From NCBI GenBank assembly GCA_031276475.1, contig JAISMZ010000123.1, forward strand, positions 1 through 9,928: a stretch of 9,928 nucleotides of DNA, in the 5' to 3' direction. Every line of letters begins with the position of its first letter. Within the stretch, counting starts at the first letter, position 1. The DNA comes from Coriobacteriales bacterium. Its GTDB lineage: Bacteria; Actinomycetota; Coriobacteriia; Coriobacteriales; UBA8131. Under the pieces are notes generated by a model that saw only the letters and a list, made by a program, of their open reading frames with translations, did no database searches and was not told the DNA's origin. The translations under genes were made by a program, and so were the position numbers. This document shows positions 6,100 through 9,928 of the stretch, one piece after another.

Positions 6100-6145
6100 A
6101 GCCGGACGACGTGTAGGTTCGGCTGTATCCCGTGAGTTGCGGGAT
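6100..6145 (+). promoter_or_regulatory. Two consecutive stem-loops in the leader of the BMP lipoprotein gene
   Basis: AGCCG (6100-6104) pairs with CGGCT (6120-6124) around a 15-nt loop; three nt later ATCCCG (6127-6132) pairs with CGGGAT (6140-6145) around a 7-nt loop. They end about 35 nt before the ribosome site, a usual place for leader control. The conserved bases of the purine riboswitch were looked for and not found. It may be a structured leader of unknown type. Confidence 0.35.
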
Positions 6146-6147
6146 GA

Positions 6148-6167
6148 GCGTGGCGTCGCGTGGCGTC
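6148..6167 (+). repeat. Exact tandem duplication of GCGTGGCGTC
   Basis: Two adjacent identical 10-bp units between the leader stem-loops and the ribosome site of the lipoprotein gene. It could be slippage or part of an RNA fold. Confidence 0.7.
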
Positions 6168-6192
6168 AAAGTTGCGAATTAGGAGGAACGTT

Positions 6193-7395
6193 ATGAGGAA
6201 AAGAGTATTGGGTCTTGTTTTGGCTGCCTTGATGATGGCGGTGATGCTGCCCGGCTGCGGCACACCGGCTCCAAGCAGCAGTTCTGGCAGCAGCTCGGCG
6301 GCTGCGTCGGGTCCACCAAAGGAAGGCGTGTCTGCTACCGGTGTTACCGCTGAGACCATCAAGGTTGGCTTTGTGCATGTCTCCGATGAAAGCGATATGG
6401 GCTACACCTTTAATCATAATCAGGGCACCAAGGCCATGCAGCAGTCCCTTGGCCTGAAGGATGATCAGATCATCAACAAGTTCAACATCCCCGAAGGCGC
6501 CGCCTGCGACACCGCATTGCGTGAGCTGGTGGATGCTGGCTGCAACATCATCTTTGCCACCAGTTTTGGCTTTGAGGATTACGTCAAAGAGGTTGCCGCC
6601 GAATATCCCGACATCCAGTTCTGTCATGCCACCGGCTATCAGGCCGCTGGTTCGGGCCTGAAGAATTTCCACAACTACTTTGCCTCCATCTTTGAGGCGC
6701 GTTACCTCGCCGGTATCGCCGCCGGCCTTAAGACCGAGACCAACAAGCTGGGATATGTGGCTGCCTTTCCCTTTGCTGAGGTAATCAGTGGTTATACGGC
6801 GTTTTATCTGGGTGCCAAGAGCGTCAACCCCGAGGTCACGATGGATATCATGTACACCAATTCCTGGAATGACCCGACCGTTGAGGCTCAGGTTGCAAAA
6901 TCACTTATCGAGAAGGGCGCTGACGTTGTCTCCCAACACTCCGACTCCACAGCTCCTGCTACCACAGCTGAGCAAAACGGTGTCTGGCAGGTCGGCTACA
7001 ACAACGACATGATCGCCGCCGCCCCCAAGGCCTCGCTGATCTCGGCACGCATCGACTGGGGCATTTACGTTACCGAGGCCGTTAAGGCGGTCATCGAGGG
7101 TGAGGAGATCCCGGTTGACTGGTGCAAGGGTCTGGCCGACGGTGCCGTTTACCTCTCACCGCTGAACACCGCCATCGCCGCACCTGATACCCAGGCTAAG
7201 ATTGACGCCGCGAGCGCGCAGATCAAGTCCGGTGCGCTGCACGTCTTCTCAGGGCCTCTAACCGGCAGCGGCGTTGACAACGACGGTAAGCCGGTGAGTA
7301 TCGACCTCAAGGCCGGCGAGTACTTCCATGAGCAGGAGGAGGCCTCCGCGCCTAAGTGGAACTACATCGTCCCCGGATGCAACGTGATAGAATAG
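6193..7395 (+). CDS. BMP/PnrA-family substrate-binding lipoprotein (probable nucleoside ABC importer)
   Basis: Extracellular, membrane-anchored binding protein that delivers ligand to the ABC permease encoded downstream. The N-terminus MRKRVLGLVLAALMMAVM is a type II signal peptide ending in lipobox LPGC, so C22 would be lipidated; a Ser/Ala-rich linker (about 27-45) follows. The mature part has the BMP (PnrA/Med) pattern: KVGFVHVSDESDMGYTFNHN, the block around CNIIFATSFGFEDYV, KLGYVAAFPFAEVISGY, DVVSQHSDSTAP and VGYNNDM. Characterised family members bind purine nucleosides or related compounds; the exact ligand here is inferred. ATG 6193 is chosen because AGGAGG stands 6 nt upstream and it begins the signal peptide; an in-frame start at 6160 would spoil that. 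It is 400 aa, slightly long for the family. A terminator after it probably lets it be made in excess over the ATPase and permease. Confidence 0.92.
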   Translation: MRKRVLGLVLAALMMAVMLPGCGTPAPSSSSGSSSAAASGPPKEGVSATGVTAETIKVGFVHVSDESDMGYTFNHNQGTKAMQQSLGLKDDQIINKFNIPEGAACDTALRELVDAGCNIIFATSFGFEDYVKEVAAEYPDIQFCHATGYQAAGSGLKNFHNYFASIFEARYLAGIAAGLKTETNKLGYVAAFPFAEVISGYTAFYLGAKSVNPEVTMDIMYTNSWNDPTVEAQVAKSLIEKGADVVSQHSDSTAPATTAEQNGVWQVGYNNDMIAAAPKASLISARIDWGIYVTEAVKAVIEGEEIPVDWCKGLADGAVYLSPLNTAIAAPDTQAKIDAASAQIKSGALHVFSGPLTGSGVDNDGKPVSIDLKAGEYFHEQEEASAPKWNYIVPGCNVIE

Positions 7396-7445
7396 CGCCG
7401 GACAGTTCGTTTAGGTCTGCGCTGTAAGTTCCTATAGGTTGATAA

Positions 7446-7484
7446 GGACGGAGCTGTCAGGACTGGCGGCTCCGTTCCTTTTTT
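7446..7484 (+). terminator. Intrinsic terminator/attenuator between binding protein and ATPase genes
   Basis: GGACGGAGC (7446-7454) pairs with GCTCCGTTC (7469-7477), nine base pairs with one G-U, around a 14-nt loop, followed by six T (7479-7484). As the ATPase starts only 79 nt later in the same operon, partial read-through is the likely design. The remaining gap to 7563 shows no clear new promoter. Confidence 0.85.
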
Positions 7485-7563
7485 GAATGTGGTTGGTTCG
7501 CGGCGGGTACGCGATAAAAGTGCGATGGGAGCGCGATTGGAACGCGACGCAAAAGGAGAGCTT

Positions 7564-9375
7564 GTGGCAGGCGTGACTCAAGCCGATGGACGTGCACCGG
7601 CGGACGCACAGACGGACGTGCAGGCGGAGGGCGCAACGCTGCATCAGGCAGCTCCCGAGGGATCATCTGGGGCAGCGGGGCTGCCGTTGGCGGCATCAGA
7701 AGTGCCGCCTGAGGGAGCGGTGCCTTCGGAGCTGCCGCAGGAGGAGAACCTGGCTGTTGACATGCGCCATGTGACCAAGACCTTTGGCAAGGTGGTGGCC
7801 AACCGTGACGTGCGGCTGCAGCTGCGCGAAGGCGAGATACTGGCGCTTTTAGGCGAGAACGGCAGCGGCAAGACGACCCTGGTAAACATGCTTTCGGGCA
7901 TTTATTTTCCCGACCAGGGCGAGGTTTACGTACACGGCCAGCCGGTGACCATCAAATCGCCCAAGGACGCCTACGATTTGGGCATCGGCATGATCCATCA
8001 ACACTTTAAACTCGTTGACGTGCTCTCGGCGGCGGAAAACATCGTGCTTGGCCAGGCCGGCGGCATCCAGCTGAGTCGCAAGGCGATCAATGCCGAGGTT
8101 CGCGAACTTGCCGAGCGATACGGTTTTGAGCTTGACCCCGAGAAGAAGGTCTACAACATGGCGGTCTCCGAGAAGCAGACCGCAGAGATCGTCAAGGTGC
8201 TCTATCGCGGTGCCGACATCCTGATCCTTGACGAGCCGACGGCGGTGCTGACCCCTCAGGAGACCGACAAGCTTTTTGCGGTTCTGCGCAATATGAAGGC
8301 CGACGGCAAATCGATCATCATTATCACTCATAAATTACATGAGGTTTTAGCAATATCTGATCGCGTCGAAATACTGCGCAAAGGCGAGTTCATCGGCGTT
8401 GTGCAGACCAGTCAGACCAATCAGGCCGAGCTGACGGAGATGATGGTCGGGCGACCGGTCAGTTTAAAGATCGAGCGGCCCGAGGCAGCGCACGGTGAAG
8501 AGCGCCTTCAGGTGATCTCGCTAACCTGCCTGAACAGCGACGGCGTAAAGGCCTTAGACGACGTCAGCTTCTCGGTTTACAGTGGCGAGATACTCGGTGT
8601 GGCGGGAATCGCCGGCAGCGGGCAGCGGGAGATCTGCGAGACCATAGCCGGACTTTATCCTGCCATCGGCGGATCGGTTCTCTATCGTGGAGAATACCAG
8701 GGGCATCCCATCAGCGAACGAATACTCGGGCTTCAGCCCAATGAGATCTCCCGCAAGGGCATCTCGATGGCCTTTGTGCCCGAGGATCGTCTGGGCATGG
8801 GCCTGGTTGCCACGATGGACATCACCGACAACGTGATGCTGCGCAGCTATAAATCCACGCCTGGCCCTTTTGTAGACCGCAAGGCACCGCGGGCTTTGGC
8901 CGAGCGCCTGATTGAGGAGTTGGAGATCGTTACCACAGGGCCTTCGGCCATCGTCGGGCGGCTTTCGGGCGGCAACCTCCAGAAGGTCTTGCTGGGACGC
9001 GAGATCGCCCTCGACCCCGGCGTTTTAATCGTTGCCTATCCGGTGCGCGGCCTGGACATCAACTCCTCGTACAAGATCTACGACCTGCTCAACGAACAGA
9101 AGCGCCGCGGTGTGGCGGTGATATTCATCGGCGAGGATCTGGATGTGCTGATGGAGATCTCCGACCGGCTGATGGTGCTTTGCGGCGGCAAGGTCTCGGG
9201 CATCGTCGATCCGCGCACGACCAGCAAGGAGGAAGTCGGTTTGATGATGATGCAGGTTGCCGGGGAGGATGCAGGTGCGGTTGGGGCCAGCGGCGAGCCG
9301 CCAGCGGCGGATGCGCCTGTAGCCAGCGACGAGCCGCCGGTTGCAGTTGCCACATCCGAGGAGGCCGTATCATGA
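7564..9375 (+). CDS. BMP-type ABC transporter ATPase with two nucleotide-binding domains
   Basis: Energises uptake through the adjacent permease (NupO/YufO-like in nucleoside importers). Domain 1 has Walker A GENGSGKT (97-104), Q-loop region MIHQHFKL, a degenerate signature MAVSEKQ, Walker B LILDEP (220-225) and the H-loop in IIITHKL. Domain 2 has a degenerate Walker A (GIAGSGQRE, 348-356), intact signature LSGGNLQK (467-474) and IVAYPVRGLD, lacking the catalytic Glu; such asymmetry is usual for this family. The core is about 500 aa, but this protein has an extra ~60-residue Ala/Pro/Glu-rich N-terminus and ~35-residue Ala/Pro C-terminus. GTG 7564 has AGGAG 5 nt upstream. Starts at TTG 7483 (overlapping the terminator T run) or ATG 7525 have poor sites, and ATG 7762 would remove the N-terminal extension. 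Its stop overlaps the permease start. Confidence 0.93.
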   Translation: MAGVTQADGRAPADAQTDVQAEGATLHQAAPEGSSGAAGLPLAASEVPPEGAVPSELPQEENLAVDMRHVTKTFGKVVANRDVRLQLREGEILALLGENGSGKTTLVNMLSGIYFPDQGEVYVHGQPVTIKSPKDAYDLGIGMIHQHFKLVDVLSAAENIVLGQAGGIQLSRKAINAEVRELAERYGFELDPEKKVYNMAVSEKQTAEIVKVLYRGADILILDEPTAVLTPQETDKLFAVLRNMKADGKSIIIITHKLHEVLAISDRVEILRKGEFIGVVQTSQTNQAELTEMMVGRPVSLKIERPEAAHGEERLQVISLTCLNSDGVKALDDVSFSVYSGEILGVAGIAGSGQREICETIAGLYPAIGGSVLYRGEYQGHPISERILGLQPNEISRKGISMAFVPEDRLGMGLVATMDITDNVMLRSYKSTPGPFVDRKAPRALAERLIEELEIVTTGPSAIVGRLSGGNLQKVLLGREIALDPGVLIVAYPVRGLDINSSYKIYDLLNEQKRRGVAVIFIGEDLDVLMEISDRLMVLCGGKVSGIVDPRTTSKEEVGLMMMQVAGEDAGAVGASGEPPAADAPVASDEPPVAVATSEEAVS

Positions 9376-9928
9376 CCGCGGCAACAACCAGAAAAGAACC
9401 GCTGTTCAGAATGGTCAAGCGCGACGATATCTCGCCGCGCCGGGCCTGGGCCTACCGGGGCATCGCCTTTGTTCTTGCCCTGCTGACCGGCGGGCTGCTG
9501 ATACTGATACTCGGGCAGAACCCCGTCTTCGTCTATCGCGACATGGTGGTTGGGGCCTGGGGCTCCCCAACGGTGATCCGCGAGACGGTGAAGCTGGCAA
9601 TCCCTTTGCTGATAACCTCGATTGCGCTGGCCACGGCCTTTAAGATGAAGTTTTGGAACATCGGCGGCGAGGGACAGATACTGGCCGGCGCGATTGCCGC
9701 AGGCTTCTTTGGCCTGACCGCCGCCGGCACCCTGCCCAAACCGCTCCTGGTGATTGTGATGATGGCGGCCGGTGTCATCGCCGGTGGCCTCTACGGGCTT
9801 TTGCCCGCGGCCTTCAAGGCCAAATGGGGCACCAACGAGACGCTGTTCACGCTGATGCTCAACTACATTGCGCTCGAATTTCTCAAATTCCTGCTGAACG
9901 GCCCCTGGAAGGCATCGGGATCCACCTT
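9372..9928 (+). CDS. BMP-type ABC transporter permease, 5' part (cut by window end)
   Basis: Membrane subunit of the branched-chain-amino-acid/ribose permease superfamily (BPD_transp_2), NupP/YufP-like. The 185 complete codons seen begin MTAATTRKEP. They contain hydrophobic segments at about 30-48, 74-90, 100-117 and 124-145, and the family blocks FKMKFWNIGGEGQ and WGTNETLFTLMLNYIAL, ending at NGPWKASGST. The ATG overlaps the ATPase stop as ATGA (9372-9375), so translation is coupled and subunit stoichiometry fixed. A second permease (NupQ/YufQ-like) usually follows in such operons and would lie outside the window. The frame is open at the right edge, so this is truncation by the window and not a broken gene. 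Confidence 0.92.
   Translation, partial: MTAATTRKEPLFRMVKRDDISPRRAWAYRGIAFVLALLTGGLLILILGQNPVFVYRDMVVGAWGSPTVIRETVKLAIPLLITSIALATAFKMKFWNIGGEGQILAGAIAAGFFGLTAAGTLPKPLLVIVMMAAGVIAGGLYGLLPAAFKAKWGTNETLFTLMLNYIALEFLKFLLNGPWKASGST

Larger units (their letters stand above)
5877..6192 (+). other. 316-nt intergenic region between guaD and the BMP transporter operon
   Basis: No gene is supported here. In order it holds a GC palindrome, a 15-bp tandem repeat, the guaD terminator, an AT-richer promoter-like stretch (about 6019-6085), an operator-like inverted repeat, two stem-loops, a 10-bp tandem duplication and the ribosome site of the lipoprotein gene. Composition switches sharply from very GC-rich (5877-6010) to AT-rich (6019-6085). 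Individual elements are listed separately. Confidence 0.8.

Noticed and set aside
7483..7563. Upstream starts (TTG 7483, ATG 7525) for the ABC ATPase
   Set aside because: TTG 7483 overlaps the terminator T run and neither has a ribosome site; GTG 7564 has AGGAG at 5 nt.

Overview
The window looks like chromosome of a GC-rich, probably endospore-forming member of the Bacillota (Clostridia-like). The grounds are a SpoVS homologue, the order spoVS-miaB-miaA (close to the rny-ymdB-spoVS...miaB neighbourhood of Bacillus as I remember it), strong Gram-positive style Shine-Dalgarno sites, a lipobox-type solute-binding lipoprotein, and GTG starts. SpoVS also occurs outside the Bacillota, so the phylum call is likely but not certain. 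No rRNA, tRNA, CRISPR array or transposase was recognised.

Left part (1-4281, + strand): spoVS; then miaB and miaA, which together make the ms2i6A37 modification next to tRNA anticodons; then a QueG-like double [4Fe-4S] protein with C-terminal HEAT-like repeats. miaB and miaA are 12 nt apart and the QueG-like gene follows 56 nt later, so the three probably form one operon. Facing them is a second, shorter QueG-related double [4Fe-4S] protein (4384-5214, - strand). Both QueG-like proteins keep the eight iron-sulphur cysteines but depart from the motifs of true epoxyqueuosine reductase, so their substrates are unknown. The short convergent gap holds two hairpins that share the same loop sequence.

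Right part (5412-9928, + strand): a guanine deaminase of the B. subtilis GuaD type, a GC-rich tandem repeat ending in an intrinsic terminator, then a BMP/PnrA-family uptake system. This has a lipoprotein binding protein, an intrinsic terminator that probably sets the binding protein:ATPase ratio, a tandem-domain ATPase, and a translationally coupled permease cut by the window end. Such BMP systems usually import nucleosides, so deaminase plus transporter reads as a purine salvage block. The DNA ahead of the transporter (about 6019-6180) carries an operator-like palindrome and two stem-loops and is the best place to look for undescribed regulation.

Most of the window is ordinary. The least explained items are the two divergent QueG-like proteins, the paired hairpins between them, and the structured leader of the transporter operon. 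No clear novel multi-gene system was seen.
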